64,000 nt of DNA from Mesorhabditis belari (GCA_958450365.1 CAUEEP010000727.1:62001-126000); one strand, 5' to 3'. Shown: positions 14,098-24,111, counted from the stretch's first letter. Numbers and translations: made by a program. Notes: generated by a model from the sequence alone, not told the origin.

Positions 14098-14609
14098 CTA
14101 TTGATTTCTATTGATTTCTATTGATTTCTATTGATTTCTATTGATTTCTATTGATTTCTATTGATTTCTATTGATTTCTATTGACTCTTTCTATTGACTC
14201 TATTGATTTTATTGATTTTATTGATTCCATTGACATATTAGCTTTATGTCAATAGAATCAGTAAATCAATAAATCAATAGATCAATATCTCAATAGATCA
14301 ATATCTCAATAGCTCAATATCTCAATATCTCAATAGCTCAATAGATCAATAGATCAATAAATCAATCGATCAATATTTCAATATCTCAATATTTCAATAG
14401 AATCACTTTATTCAATTTTCTATTCATCTTGCCTTGCATTGATGCAAGGAAAGATGAATAGAAGTTTGAATAAAGTGAGCTAATATTAGACAGACAGCAA
14501 CTAATTGGATCTAATATTGGAACTAATTCAGCTAACAATTGCAAACCTTTGCTGGCGGAGGCGGCATGATTACCGTGTCCATGGCTTTCACCGTGCTCAT
14601 CTTCTCATT
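3454..14609 (-). CDS. Unidentified multi-exon gene with proline-rich C-terminal region
   Basis: I do not recognise the protein. Minus-strand exons, in order: 14547-14609, 11202-11270, (a gap), 10894-10929, 10324-10342 (or 10324-10330), 6933-6984, 4956-5015, 4744-4884, 3454-3537. From 10929 to the TGA at 3454-3456 every junction is in phase; between 11202 and 10929 the phases disagree, so at least one exon is missing, and no start was found. Recognisable pieces are VIMPPPPAK in the first exon, FLQALQHLQKF in the second, the acidic/basic NRLDEERQNLI, NGQREKLSELIFQILPE, a Pro/Ser stretch (VVPPPTSTDNRPD, VPPSTPLVRPSPLFSP) and a charged end KGLDEQRDF. This composition suits a nuclear or RNA-associated regulatory protein, but that is inference. 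The acceptor of the last exon (AACAAG) is weak. Introns are 70 bases to 3.3 kb and full of tandem arrays. Two genes rather than one cannot be excluded. Confidence 0.45.
3660..3955. repeat. TTACTGTGGCTTCAATATTGCAGC-type repeat
   Basis: Irregular tandem copies of a 22-24 base unit containing CTTACTGTGGCTTCAATATT, degenerating to TACTGTAGCT at the right end. It lies beyond the 3' end of the minus-strand gene above and before the intron repeats. Confidence 0.85.
4012..4062. repeat. AATCTCAATCTT array
   Basis: Short array of alternating AATCTC and AATCTT hexamers within an intron of the minus-strand gene. It accounts for an (Asn-Leu)n open frame. Confidence 0.85.
4560..4735. repeat. 15-base tandem repeat
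   Basis: Eleven copies of TTTAAATTATGAGCT, one with GGGCT. The array abuts the donor site of the minus-strand exon 4744-4884, leaving fewer than 15 bases between the array and the exon. Confidence 0.95.
5165..5740. other. Simple repeats and strong GC-rich island
   Basis: Contains an AGAACAAGAACA array (5168-5220), a GAAA array (5435-5462) and a GGAAG array (5596-5680) around an island with CpG-rich sequence (5330-5420, 5500-5600). The island is open in several frames on both strands, but I could not place splice sites in phase. It carries the GGACAG motif seen in other islands. Confidence 0.35.
5925..6030. repeat. TACTGTAGCTGCTGTAG repeat
   Basis: Irregular array of TACTGTAGCT and GCTGTAGTT units, related to the CTGTAGCT arrays at 943-1108 and 22330-22625. 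Confidence 0.85.
6100..6925. other. Two GC-richer islands, no gene resolved
   Basis: Island one (6155-6400) contains ACCGGTCTCC and a stretch open on the plus strand for about 28 codons after a CTTCCAG. Island two (6640-6810) is purine-rich and holds GGACAGGAAGGGACAGTCC. No in-phase exon could be tied to a neighbour. The minus-strand exon 6933-6984 lies just beyond. Confidence 0.3.
7240..7400. other. GC-richer island
   Basis: Holds GGACCGGTCC, a palindrome, plus GGACAG and a run of CpG-containing sequence (GGCGTCGGTCAGATCGATG). No open frame with splice sites is supported. Confidence 0.3.
7428..7578. repeat. 10-base tandem repeat
   Basis: About 15 copies of TTAGAGCTGG, some reading TTAGAGATGG or TTAGAGCTGA. 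Confidence 0.95.
7690..7980. other. GC-richer island, no gene resolved
   Basis: Contains GGGACAGCACTGACCGC and a minus-strand open frame of about 60 codons following AATTTCAG, which runs into AT-rich sequence and stops; I do not think it is a gene. Confidence 0.25.
8335..8630. repeat. GGATTGATTAGAAAAT repeat with an inserted unique block
   Basis: Imperfect array of GATTGATTAGAAAATG and GATTAGTTGAAAG units. Bases 8462-8540 are a GC-richer block without the repeat motif, splitting the array. Confidence 0.9.
8640..9480. other. Spacer with CTCATTCGAT repeat and Ser/Pro-type open frame
   Basis: 8778-8815 holds four copies of CTCATTCGAT. Bases 9170-9476 are a GC-richer island; on the minus strand it is open for more than 150 codons with Ser/Pro-rich composition (for example LSPSASPQSSNPQNRSP). 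It would lie inside an intron of the 3454-14609 gene on the same strand. There is an acceptor-like CCTCAG but no donor in phase, so I leave it uncalled. Confidence 0.3.
9600..9690. repeat. GAAAGAAAGAATA array
   Basis: Short purine array of AGAAAGAAAGAATAG units. Confidence 0.85.
10060..10330. other. GGATGGAAA array and GC-richer island
   Basis: Five copies of AAGGATGGA (10065-10110) are followed by GGACAGTCCCC and an island with CpG-containing sequence. A minus-strand donor (GTGAGTG) at its right edge belongs to the micro-exon 10324-10342 of the large minus-strand gene. Confidence 0.35.
10548..11075. mobile_element. Long inverted repeat flanking an exon
   Basis: Arms of about 100 bases: 10553-10652 and 10973-11070 are inverted copies (TTACTTAATAGCAATATTTAAAGC on the left; both contain GTCTAGTCTAGGTTACTGTA in opposite orientation). 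An adjacent direct duplication of GAGAAAAACG-GAAAACAAAAAGG starts at 10490 and 10652. The enclosed segment contains the putative exon 10894-10929. This could be a MITE or a local inversion-duplication. Confidence 0.6.
12006..12168. repeat. CTTCTTCTT/CTTCTTCTCT array
   Basis: About 15 copies of a 10-base unit TTCTTCTTCT/C. It opens Ser/Leu/Phe and Arg/Glu/Lys frames on the two strands that are not genes. Confidence 0.95.
12180..13160. other. GC-richer islands, no gene resolved
   Basis: 12260-12500 has a minus-strand open frame broken by a possible 32-base intron, too short to trust. 12690-12900 is an island with ACCGGTCTCCTC. Both fall in an intron of the large minus-strand gene. Confidence 0.3.
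13955..14405. repeat. TTGATTTCTA decamer array and AATAGATCAATATCTC array
   Basis: First part (14033-14185): 16 copies of TTGATTTCTA/TAGATTTCTA. Second part (14250-14400): TCAATAGATCAATATC units. The two halves are roughly complementary (ATTGAT against ATCAAT), so the block could form an extended hairpin. Confidence 0.9.
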
Positions 14610-15074
14610 CTGGAATTGATTCTCGATCTCTTTTCAAACATATAAAATATCCAAAAAAAAATAAGAGTAAGGTGGGTCCAATTGAGGTTCCCGATTTTCG
14701 CATAAAGATAATAATAGAGCATTTTCTTGAATGACCAAAAAAGAGGCCAACGACCGAGAAAGCCTTTTGACAGCTTCAAAAAGGTCGATAAGGAGGGAAT
14801 TGTTAGGACAAAGAGGTTATTGAAGTTGAGGAATTGATAGCTATATGTTTGAGGAATGATTGAATTTCGTCTTCAGTTAAAAGTAGAGTTGTTTAACGGT
14901 GAATTGACATAGAATGATATGCAAAGAATCGTATGCGATTATTCGATCAAGTTCAAAAATCTTCTGAAAGTTTCTTCCGAAAGTCTCACTGAAAGTCTCA
15001 CTACATCTATTCAGCTCATTTTATTAAGTTTAATAATTCTATTGATGATTGACGACTAATGCAAAGCTTTAAAT

Positions 15075-15512
15075 TCTCAAATTTAAGCATTAGCGATGGT
15101 GATCAAGATGAGATTCTCTGTACACTAGAATTCTTAAGTTAAGATTCTCTAGTGAAGCATTAGCAATGGTGGTCAAGATGAGATTCTCTGTACACTAGAA
15201 TTCTTAAGCAAAGATTCTCTAGTGATACATTAGCAATGGCGGTCAAGATGAGATTCTCTGTACACTAGAATTCTTAAGCAAAGATTCTCTAGTGATACAT
15301 TAGCAATGGCGGTCAAGATGAGATTCTCTGTACACTAGAATTCTTTAAGCAAAGATTCTCTAGTGATACATTAGCAATGGCGGTCAAGATGAGATTCTCT
15401 GTACACTAGAATTCTTAAGTCAAGCTTCTCTAGTGAAGCATTAGCAATGGTAGTCAAGATGAGATTCTCTGTACACTAGAATTCTTAAGTCAAGATTCTC
15501 TAGTGAAACCTT
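15075..15512. repeat. About 70-base minisatellite, six copies
   Basis: Each unit holds GATTCTCTAGTGA, CATTAGCAATGG, GGTCAAGATGAGATTCTCTG and ACACTAGAATTCTTAAG. Copies differ by a few bases. Within a unit TCTCTAGTG and CACTAGA form a short inverted repeat. Confidence 0.95.
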
Positions 15513-15854
15513 TTCTAGTCAAAAAAAAGAAAGAAAGCATTGATGATTCGACTTTCGGCCCGCTTTTTTTGTTGTGCACTTTTGATTCGCAGAAATCGCC
15601 CGAAGCGACAAGAGATTCCGAAATTCTTTTAGAAAAAACCCGAAGAAAAGATGGTGATTCACAGCTTCTTCCCCGGTTTACACAAAACTTGAAAGTTATA
15701 AGTGAAAGTTTTTTTCTATAAAATAAATGGTTTGATTACTAGGTGAGATATATGATTATTTCTTTATGATTATATGAATAACCACTGAAATGATTATTTC
15801 TTTATTTAAAATTACGATCAAATCAGTTTACAAGGAGTGTTAACTGATCTAAAA

Positions 15855-16240
15855 AAGGAGGAAGCTTAAGAAGGAAGCTTAAGAAGGAAGCTTAAGAAGG
15901 AAGCTTGAGAAGGAAGCTTGAGAAGGAAGCTTGAGAAGGAAGCTTGAGAAGGAAGCTTGAGAAGGAGGCTTATGAAGGAGGCTTATGAAAAGCAAGAAGG
16001 AAGCGGAAGGGCTTGAGAAGGAGGCTATGAAGGAGGCTGAGGGGCTTATGAAGGAGGCTATGAAAGGGCAGGCTTAGGAGCTTAGAAGGAGGCTTATGAA
16101 GGAGGCTTATGAAGGAGGCTTATGAAGGAGGCTTATGAAAGAGGCTTAAGAAGGAAGCTTGAGAAGGAAGCTTGAGAAGGAAGCTTGAGAAGCAAGCTTA
16201 AGAAGCAAGCTTAAGAAGGAAGCTTGAGAAGCAAGCTTAA
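15855..16240. repeat. AAGGAAGCTTAAG / AAGGAGGCTTATG array
   Basis: Tandem 12-base units (AGAAGGAAGCTT) with an inner variant block (GAAGGAGGCTTAT) at 15965-16140, and two short disordered stretches. Confidence 0.95.
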
Positions 16241-16761
16241 TTCTTTAAAAATCGATAAAGAAAACTGTGATCAAATGAGAAAATGATGAGCTTATTGATT
16301 GAAAACAATCTTTTTCAATGTTATAAGACACTCAAAAATCCTTTTTAACAAATTTTTGGTGAAAAATCCTTTAGTTATTACTGTTTTATTGATAATTGAT
16401 GAGGATTTAAAGAGAAATGAAACTTTTTTAGCCATTTGATAGCTTTGAATCCTCTTCAAAACTAGTTAAAAATAAACTTTTTGCGAAATAATAGTCCATA
16501 GAAACAAAAATAATCCTCAGGTGAATTGGATATCATAAGAAGATTTTAAATTGGGTTCATGGATATGAATAAATATCTAATGGATTGAAAAAAGAATAAC
16601 TAAAGCATAACTAAAGCCACCAAATTGATACTTTCAAGCTAAACTAGAGAATTGTTAGAAGAAGTGCACTCGATCATCCTTTTCCCGTTCTCTTTCCCCT
16701 TTCGATTTACATTTTTATGATCACATCATCATCTTCATCTACTTTTAGTCAATCTTGTCTC

Positions 16762-16872
16762 AAGCTTTCTCTTCTTTCTCTTCTTTCTCTTCTTTCTCTT
16801 CTTTCTCTTCTTTCTCTTCTTTCTCTTCTTTCTCTTCTTTCTCTTCTTTCTCTTCTTTCTCTTCTTTCTCAG
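16762..16872. repeat. TCTTCTTTC nonamer array
   Basis: Twelve copies of TCTTCTTTC. Opens a (Phe-Ser-Ser)n frame on the plus strand that is not a gene. Confidence 0.95.
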
Positions 16873-16879
16873 TATTTCT

Positions 16880-17760
16880 TTTCCATAGCAGATTGACGAT
16901 CGAATTCAGCTCAGAATACAAAATTCCTCTTTCTTTTCGCCCACTCTTTTCACACTTTAGTTCTAACTATAATAGTGATTGGTTGGATTGAAATATTGGA
17001 GTGAAGAATGGATAAAAGCTGAATGATCTATGAATTTTTACTTTTAGCCAGCTGATTAAAGATTAAAGATTAAACGAAAACAATCTTCAGAAAACAGTTT
17101 TTAAGATCACATAGGTACAGGATAACTGGATAGGTATTTAAAATTCAGATACTAGATAACTACTTCAAATCCTAGATAACTATTTCAAATCAAAAGAAAG
17201 TCAATCAGCTGTAGTAAGACAAGTTCAGTCATCTAGTACTCATTATAGTAGAAAAATGATAGGGAAAGATGCTACAGAAGCACAGAAACAACTATTGAAA
17301 GATGATGAAAGATGAAAGTTTTTAAAAAAAGTAAATAAAGACTTAAGTTTGTATATGGAAAGATCGTAAAGTTTTTAGCGAGCGGAAAAAGCGGGCAAAC
17401 TTGCAAAACACTCCCGGGGCGGTGGTGGTCAGTTGATTGAAAAGCAGTGTATTGTGTATCTGTTTTCATATTGTCCATTTTTGGCATTTCGAGAGGGTTT
17501 TTCCCATCTTTTTTTTGGTGAAAAGAGAGAAAAGGTTTGTCGATTCCCTTCACCAAAATGTCCGATAAAAGCGGACACGGGGCGGTGTCCGCTCCCTCTT
17601 TCGATGAAAAGCCGCACAAAATAATGGTTCACCCTTTTCCTCTTTTTTTTTCTTTCACTATCGGGAACTGTACGATTTTTGAAAAGTTTTTGAACAGAAA
17701 TCTTTAGAAAGAAGAAGAAAAATTGAGATCTGAATCAGATCTAAAGAGCAAGCCAATTGA
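16880..17760. other. Spacer with GC-richer island
   Basis: 17370-17640 is an island containing CCCGGGGCGG and GCGGACACGGGGCGGTGTCCGC, the latter with a GCGGACAC...GTGTCCGC inverted repeat (8-base arms). A minus-strand open frame of 115 codons (for example PLEMPKMDNMKTDTQYTAFQ) covers it and looks protein-like, but it has no splice partners and is not called. Confidence 0.3.
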
Positions 17761-17764
17761 TCTA

Positions 17765-19021
17765 TTAGGTTGGTAAAAAAGAAATGCGCGTTTTCGTTAA
17801 AAGTTTATTTTATTATAAAAACAAGATAACAATACATTAATCCAAAAGGTATTCGCCATCTGCATCAATGACTTGTCGCCAACGTTCACGCAGAGAATGG
17901 ATGCCCTTCTTGAAGAACTCGACCGGCTGCGACTCGAAGAAGTTGGACACCCAATTTGGACCTCGTCGCGGTTCTTGAACTTTTTCTCGACCAAGAAGTG
18001 GTGCATTGATCGGAACAGATGGTAGTCGGAAGGCGCCAAGTCTGAGCTGTATGGCGGATGAGGCAGGACTTCCCAGCCCATTTCTTCAATTTTCTGCTGG
18101 GTGATTTTTGCGACATGCGGCTGAGCGTTGTCGTGGAGGAATTTTGTCGACGCCGTATCCACACCTTGACGTCGCAGCGCCTGGTCCACGCGGTCCAATT
18201 GGCCTTGGTAGAGGTTCGCCGTAACTGTTTGACCCGAATCCAGAACCTCAAAGTACACCAGGCCTTTACTGTTCCACCAAACACAAAGCATCACCTTTTT
18301 TCCGTGGATGTCCGGTTTTGGAGTCGGTTTTGGAGTCGGTTTTGGAGCTTCACCGGGGTCCAACTACTGCCGCTTTCTTGCTGTGTTGTCGTATTGGATC
18401 CACTTCTCATCCGACGTAACAATGGAGTCGAAAAACCCACTGTTCTTGGCGGCGATTGCGATGTGTGTCGCCTTGTTTGTGTCGGATAGCTTATGCGGTA
18501 CCCATTTTCCGCATCTATTCGTCTTGCCCATCCCATGCAGATGGTTCTCAATGGTGACATGAGTGCAGCCGAACTGTTCTGCCAGGTCGCGAGTGGTTTG
18601 GCGTGGATCCGACTCAATGGCTTCCTTCAATGCGTCGTTGTCGATGATTTGAGGTCGACTCCCGTGTTTTTGGTCTTCCAAGCTTTCGTCGCCGTCTCGG
18701 AAGCGCTGGAACCATCGTTTACACTGACTTTCGGATAGAGCATCTTCGTCAAACACTTGAGATAGAGCGCGATGAGCTTTAGCAGCCGATTTGCCTTGCT
18801 TAAATTTATACCACAAGCAGGCCCGCAAGCGAAATTTTTGGTCCGACATTTTCTAAACACTCTTTCTTGTAAAAAAACAAAGTAAACATAGACAAATTAT
18901 ATATCAAACGATGCGCAAGAACACGCTCTTTTTAATAGAATAAACTATTTTAAAAAATCTTTTACTGTGAATAAAATACAAATCGACAAACACGACGCTC
19001 ATTTCTTTTTTACCAACCTAA
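17765..19021 (-). mobile_element. Mariner transposon, nearly full length
   Basis: 1257 bases, flanked by the target TA on each side (17763-17764 and 19022-19023). The terminal inverted repeats begin TTAGGTTGGTAAAAAAGAAA on the left and end with the complement on the right (TTTCTTTTTTACCAACCTAA). One transposase frame fills the minus strand. Confidence 0.95.
17797..18849 (-). pseudogene. Mariner transposase, one stop and one frameshift
   Basis: Cut-and-paste transposase of the mariner branch of Tc1/mariner. It starts MSDQKFRLRACLWYKFKQGK, has the N-terminal helix-turn-helix (QCKRWFQRFRDGDESL) and the linker GSRPQI, then the catalytic aspartates in TSDEKW, FLHDNAQPH and the third in SDLAPSDYHLF. 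Codon 162 (18364-18366) is TAG, where relatives have tryptophan (RKRQ-stop-LDPGEA); after it the frame continues. TPKP is repeated three times through small duplications. Near 17950 one base is missing, shifting the C-terminal 30 codons (the +1 frame reads on to the usual GEYLLD end). The open remainder suggests recent insertion. Confidence 0.92.
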
Positions 19022-19179
19022 TAGATCTGGATCTGGATCTATTGAGCTAGAACTCGCCAAATTGATCTAAAAGACCTAGATCTTGATCCAGATCCTTTTC
19101 TAAAGATATTTAGACAACTTTATCAAAAGTTTTCAGCTTAGAAGTCTGACTTATTGATTTGAATGACTTTACAATTTGC

Positions 19180-19395
19180 TACCGTATTTTTTCTCCGCCG
19201 CCCTCATCGATCAACTTTAGACACCTCGTTCTCAGTCCAATTTTTGAGATATTTTTATATTTAATATATCAAAAGATAGTCCTTAATCTCTTCTATCTTT
19301 TGATATATTAAACATAAAAATATCTCAAAATGGGACTGAGAACGAGGCGTCTAAAGTTGGTTGATGGGGGCGGCGTTTATAGAATAAATACGGTA
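19180..19395. mobile_element. Palindromic MITE, TACCGTATTT end, CCGCCGCCC inner arms
   Basis: Ends TACCGTATTTTTTCTCCGCC and ATAAATACGGTA. The arms include CTTTAGACACCTCGTTCTCAG and its complement, then AGATATTTTTATATTTAATA inverted; almost the whole element is a palindrome of about 100-base arms. It is a different family from 1777-1993 but with the same outermost bases. Confidence 0.85.
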
Positions 19396-19499
19396 TCTAA
19401 CTGAGCAAGTTTAAAGATAAATATCCAGATCTAGAGATACTTGAAAAACTTTATCAAAGAGTTTTCTGTTTAAAGTTTTAGAGTAGGTTTATTGCTCTG

Positions 19500-19920
19500 G
19501 ATGACTTACAATTAGATATCCGACTGTTTCAAATCAAGTAACTTCAAAAGGCTATAAGCGATTTGCTGACTAATCTCATAGCTACTCTTAATTGTATAAG
19601 ATTTAAAAGGAAAAATGACTCTAAAAACGTTCACCACACTCTTAAAGCCTAAACCTAAACCCTGATCGCGTGTTGGGTCTTTGATTTTGTGAATACTAGC
19701 AATTATAAGAGACGTTTCGAGATCTCCATTCCATTGGATCCCCAATTGTCACCTTTCAAAAAGGACTCAAATTCTGGTGAGCCATATGAGAAATTGTTAT
19801 TCCCCTGGGGTTGAATCCCGCAAGGTACAGTAATCTTTGAGTCTCAAGATAACAAAAAGAGAAAAGACTGGCTTAAAAAGAACTTTAACCGATTGACTTA
19901 AAAAGGATCTTATAATCTAG
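19500..19920. other. Spacer, no gene resolved
   Basis: A minus-strand open frame of 77 codons lies at 19512-19745. It has no acceptor or donor that I trust and no recognisable motif. Confidence 0.2.
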
Positions 19921-19924
19921 AAAA

Positions 19925-20440
19925 TAGGTAACTTTGAAATAGAACTAGAAATAGAAATAGAGATAGAACTAGAACTAGAACTAGAACTAGAAATAGAACT
20001 AGAACTAGAACTAGAACTAGAAATAGATCTAGAACTAGAACTAGAAATAGAAATAGAACTAGAAATAGAACTAGAACTAGAACTAGATCTAGAACTAGAA
20101 ATAGAAATAGATCTAGAACTAGAACTAGAACTAGAACTAGAACTAGAAATAGAAATAGAACTAGAAATAGAACTAGAAATAGAAATAGAACTAGAAATAG
20201 ATCTAGAAAACTACGATAGTTTTAAAGGCAAGAAATAGAAAACTACGATAGTTTTAAAGGCAAGAACTAGAAAACTAGAACTAGTTTTAAAGGCAAGAAA
20301 TAGAAAACTACGATAGTTTTAAAGGCAAGAAATAGAAAACTACGATAGTTTTAAAGGCAAGAAATAGAAAACTACGATAGTTTTAAAGGCAAGAAATAGA
20401 AAACTACGATAGTTTTAAAGGCAAGCTAGAAAGATAGATA
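19925..20440. repeat. CTAGAA/ATAGAA hexamer array then 31-base repeat
   Basis: 19930-20210: mixed hexamers AGAACT and AGAAAT, with occasional AGATCT. 20212-20425: seven copies of a unit containing AAACTACGATAGTTTTAAAG and GCAAGAAATAG; CTACGATAGTTTTAAAG itself is partly palindromic. Confidence 0.95.
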
Positions 20441-20499
20441 GTTTTAAAGACAAATAAGGCAAGGTAAGATAAGATTGGTAGTTAAAAAGCAAAATTATA

Positions 20500-20870
20500 G
20501 TAGATAGAGGCAAGATTACAATAATTTTAAAGATAGATTATGGTAGTTAGAGCCAAGATAGTTTTTAAAAGTAGACACGTTTTTGAGAAAAGCGAAAGAA
20601 TACAATCCACAGTAAATCCTACAAAAAAGAGACGATTTTTTTTCAAAACGTATAGACAGATCTCTCGGCCAAAACTCCCCCAGTTCATGCCCTCGAAAAG
20701 CAAAAAGGTGGACTGGCCTCTTTTCGGTAAGAATGTGTATCACTATCGGCACTACTACAAGAAAGAGAGGGAAAGAGAAAGGCCAAAGGGCCAGTGAGGG
20801 AGGAGATGATCAGGTGTTGCTTCTCACTCTTGATCACTTTTCTTTTGAAAAAGGATTACTTCTAGCATGA
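20500..20870. other. GC-richer island, no gene resolved
   Basis: Plus-strand open frame of about 85 codons, Lys/Arg-rich (for example PKLPQFMPSKSKKVDWPLFG), with no splice partner. Similar in texture to the other islands. Confidence 0.25.
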
Positions 20871-20944
20871 CCAGTGGTCTCTTGAGTCACTAAAGTGACC
20901 TGGGCGTTTAAAATAGTATTGGTAGGGATAATTGGTTTAAAACA

Positions 20945-21268
20945 GTACAAGTTTGAGTACTATTTTCTTAACAGTACTGTTTTTGAGTACTATTTTCTTA
21001 ACAGTACTATTTCTAAGTACTTTGTTCTTGGCAGTACTGTTTTTAGTACTATTTTCTTAACAGTACTATTTTTGAGTACTGTTTTCTTAACACTTTTCTT
21101 AACAGTACTATTTCTGAGTACTTTTTTCTTAGCAGTACTGTTTTTTAGTACTATTTTCTTAACAGTACTATTTTTGAGTAATGTTTTCTTAACACTTTTC
21201 TTAACAGTACTCTTTTTGAGTACTATTTTCTTAACAGTACTGTTTCTGAGTACTGTTTTCTTCAAGTA
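20945..21268. repeat. TACTATTTTCTTAACAG repeat
   Basis: Tandem 18-26 base units containing TTCTTAACAGTACTGTTTTT and GAGTAC. Each AGTACTGT unit is nearly self-complementary. Confidence 0.95.
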
Positions 21269-21299
21269 AACAAGTATTGTAGTCTATTAGGACAATAAT

Positions 21300-22320
21300 T
21301 CTTAACAGTAAGCAAAAAAGTTGTGTGAATTATCTCATAAAAGCGAATTCCTTTATGAAATACTAACGGAAAGTGAACTATGCCGTAGTATTCTTAGTAT
21401 TCTTTATTTCTTAACACAAATTCAACAAAAAAACATTCTATTCTTCGTACAAAACCGCAAAATAGAATAGAGAAAAGTAAAATAGAGAAATCCACTTTGT
21501 AATTTGCAAAAGTTTTAGTACAAAATGAGTGAAAAAGAGACGAGGGATGGCACTCTTCTCTTTCAGCAAAGGGGTGAGCATGACCGCTGTGTGATCTCAT
21601 ACCCTAGAGTGACCCAACCCCTGTCCACTCCTGTCCACTCCCGCCCATCCCTCCTATTCCCTGGCCATTTCCGAAACCGATCCCCTTTCTCTTTCATCGA
21701 ATAGTATTCCATAAGTCTCTCTCTCTCTCTCTCTCTTCTCCCCTCCATCCCATTTGTGAATCCTGCACTTTAAACCTTACCCGCACATGCTCATTCGCTT
21801 GACTAAGAGGCTAGATCTTTTAAAATCTTTTGAATCTTTTGAATCTTTTGAATCTTTGATCTTTTGGATCTTTGATCTTTTGAAAAGATGAAATTATGAC
21901 TTTTTCCTCATCTAAGTGTGAAAAGTTATGCTGAAAATGATATTGAAAACTGGTTTCTAGTTTCTAGGAAGATTTTTAAAAAACCCTATTCGTAGGTTTC
22001 GTATCAATAGTACAAATCCTGATCCGGCTTTAGATAACAAATTAGGTATGGGAAATGATTTGGTAACAAAAATATGTGAAAAACAGGTTGAACTCACGAG
22101 GAAAGATTAGCCAGATCAACATAGATCAACAAGATCAACACCAATTTGTAAGATACGCAATTTGTAAGCCAAAAATTAAAACAGAAGCACCAAAGAAAGT
22201 CTAATAACTTCAAAAATCAGTTCCATTTCTCAACAACAAGCAGTAAAGAAAGGTTAACAGCTTCAAATAGCTACAGCTTTAAGAAACTTTAGCTATTTAA
22301 AGCTACAGTTTCTAAAAACT
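21300..22320. other. Spacer with GC-richer island
   Basis: 21540-21770 is an island with the repeated CCTGTCCACT and a CT dinucleotide run at 21716-21736. 21815-21880 holds a TCTTTTGAA repeat. No gene supported. Confidence 0.3.
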
Positions 22321-22324
22321 AACA

Positions 22325-22630
22325 GTTTCTTGAGGCTCTAGCTATTTGAAGCTAGCTACAGCTACAGCTAGCTTCAACTAGCTACAGCTACAGCTAGCTT
22401 CAACTAGTTACGGCTAGCTTCAACTAGCTACAGCTAGCTCCAACTAGCTACAGCTAGCTTCAAATAGCTACGGCTAGCTTCAACTAGCTACAGCTACAGC
22501 TAGCTTCAACTAGCTACAACTACAGCTAGCTTCAACTAGCTACAGCTACAGCTAGCTCCAAATAGCTACAGCTACAGCTAGCTTCAACTAGCTATAGCTC
22601 CAAGCTACAGCTTTAAATAGCTATTGTTAG
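22325..22630. repeat. AGCTAGCTTCAACTAGCTAC array
   Basis: Irregular array of CTAGCTACAGCTA and GCTTCAACTAG units, rich in the palindrome AGCTAGCT. The same unit appears at 23518-23632. Confidence 0.95.
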
Positions 22631-22724
22631 CTTCGAAAAATTGTTAAATTTTAGATACACAGAAGTGCAATAAATCTAAAAAAAAGAGGAAAAAGTAATA
22701 AGTAATATAAAAGGAAAGGAGAAG

Positions 22725-22890
22725 AATTCGGTCATTTTTGACGCGTTCGTCAGCCCCATCTTCAGGTCTTCCCGATAACGGGGTCGATTTGCTCACCCTT
22801 TTTCACCCCTCACAAACCGTTCTCCTTTTTCTTCTTCTGATAATTTCCCCTGTGGGTGAGCTGTCTGTTTTTGCATGTATCCAAAAAAAA
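22725..22890. other. GC-richer island
   Basis: Plus-strand open frame of 67 codons starting in this island with a hydrophobic stretch (TVLLFLLLIISPVG). A donor-like GTGAGC follows. A first exon with a signal peptide is possible but unsupported downstream. Confidence 0.2.
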
Positions 22891-23169
22891 ACTAATAAGC
22901 AGCCAATTTTGAGAGTGTTTTATGAGCTAAAAATAGAATGATTTTGAAATTTGATAAGATCAAAAATAATAGAAAATAAAAGGATTTGTTTTCGATCAAA
23001 ACTTGAATTTTAAATTTTAAATAGGTAATATTTTGGTTTACAAATTGGACAAGCTTTGGCATTGGACAATTGGACAAGACAAAGCTATGGCTTTCACAAT
23101 CACAAATGGAAAGGATGCGAATTTTGTATAGATGCAGTGTTCAGCGCTTTGCTTTCATTGTTTTTTGTT

Positions 23170-23364
23170 GTTGTTGTTGTTGTTGCCTAAGCCGATAGAA
23201 CTCCTCAAAAAGATGCTAGCCATTTGGGTATCATTTGTGCCAAAGTTTGTGCCAAAGTTTGTGCCAGAGTTTGTGCCAAAGTTTGTGCCAAAGTTTGTGC
23301 CAAAGTTTGTGCCAAAGTTTGTGCCAAAGTTTGTGCCAGAGTTTGTGCCAGAGTTTGCGCCTTT
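23170..23364. repeat. GTT triplet run and 12-base GTGCCAAAGTTT array
   Basis: A (GTT)n run at 23167-23187 is followed at 23238-23360 by ten copies of GTGCCAAAGTTT, some reading GTGCCAGAGTTT. Confidence 0.95.
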
Positions 23365-23469
23365 CAAAACACTTTCCTACTTTGATTAATTATTTTTTCT
23401 TTTACTAGTTCTTGTTCTTCCTATTTAAACACCTTTATCAAATCTAAAAATGGCATAAAATCTATATAA

Positions 23470-23690
23470 AAAACAATAAAGCTCAATCAGAGATATAAAA
23501 ATGATTTTCCCTGGGTTAGCTACAGCTAGCTAGGTACAGCTACAGCTAGCTTCAACTAGCTACGGCTACAGCTAGCTCCAAATAGCTACAGCTACAGCTA
23601 GCTTCAAATAGCTACGGCTACAGCTAGCTACAGCTATAAAAAGCAATAAAGCTCAATCAGAGATATAAAAATGATTGTCCCTGGGTTATA
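23470..23690. repeat. AGCTAC/AGCTAGC array between direct repeats
   Basis: A second block of the 22.3 kb repeat unit (23518-23632). It is bracketed by two direct copies of AATAAAGCTCAATCAGAGAT (23475 and 23645) that continue into ATAAAAATGATT.TCCCTGGGTT, so a roughly 170-base segment was duplicated here. Confidence 0.8.
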
Positions 23691-24111
23691 TGCCAAAATG
23701 AAGTAAGAAATATAGAAATATTATTAAATAAGAAATGGTTTAGTGCTTACGAAACTGTTGACTATTTTTGCAGAAAGTGAAAGATTAGCCTGAATGACCT
23801 GAGTGACCTGAAATGACCAGAGAAGTTCTGAAGATAGAAAGGAGGGCATTTGGGAAGGATCAAGCTGAAAAGTCGTATAGTTTTTCTCCTTTTTTTTCAT
23901 GATATTCTTTGAATGAAAAGGCGGAGTGAAAAGGCGGAAAAGGAGGTGATAATGCCCTGAAAACATTCATTGATAACATTTAAAAAGGGAAAAGGGAAAA
24001 AGTCGAATTTCGACCCCCTCATCTTCTTCTGGGCAAACAGTACATTTTGCTCGCAAAAATGACTACTTAAATATTATTAGGCTTTGTAATTTTTATTCTA
24101 TTATAGAAATT

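Noticed and set aside
23155..23389. Repeated Phe-Val-Pro-Lys and Asn-Phe-Gly-Thr frames
   Set aside because: Twelve-base array in frame; no splice sites or start context.
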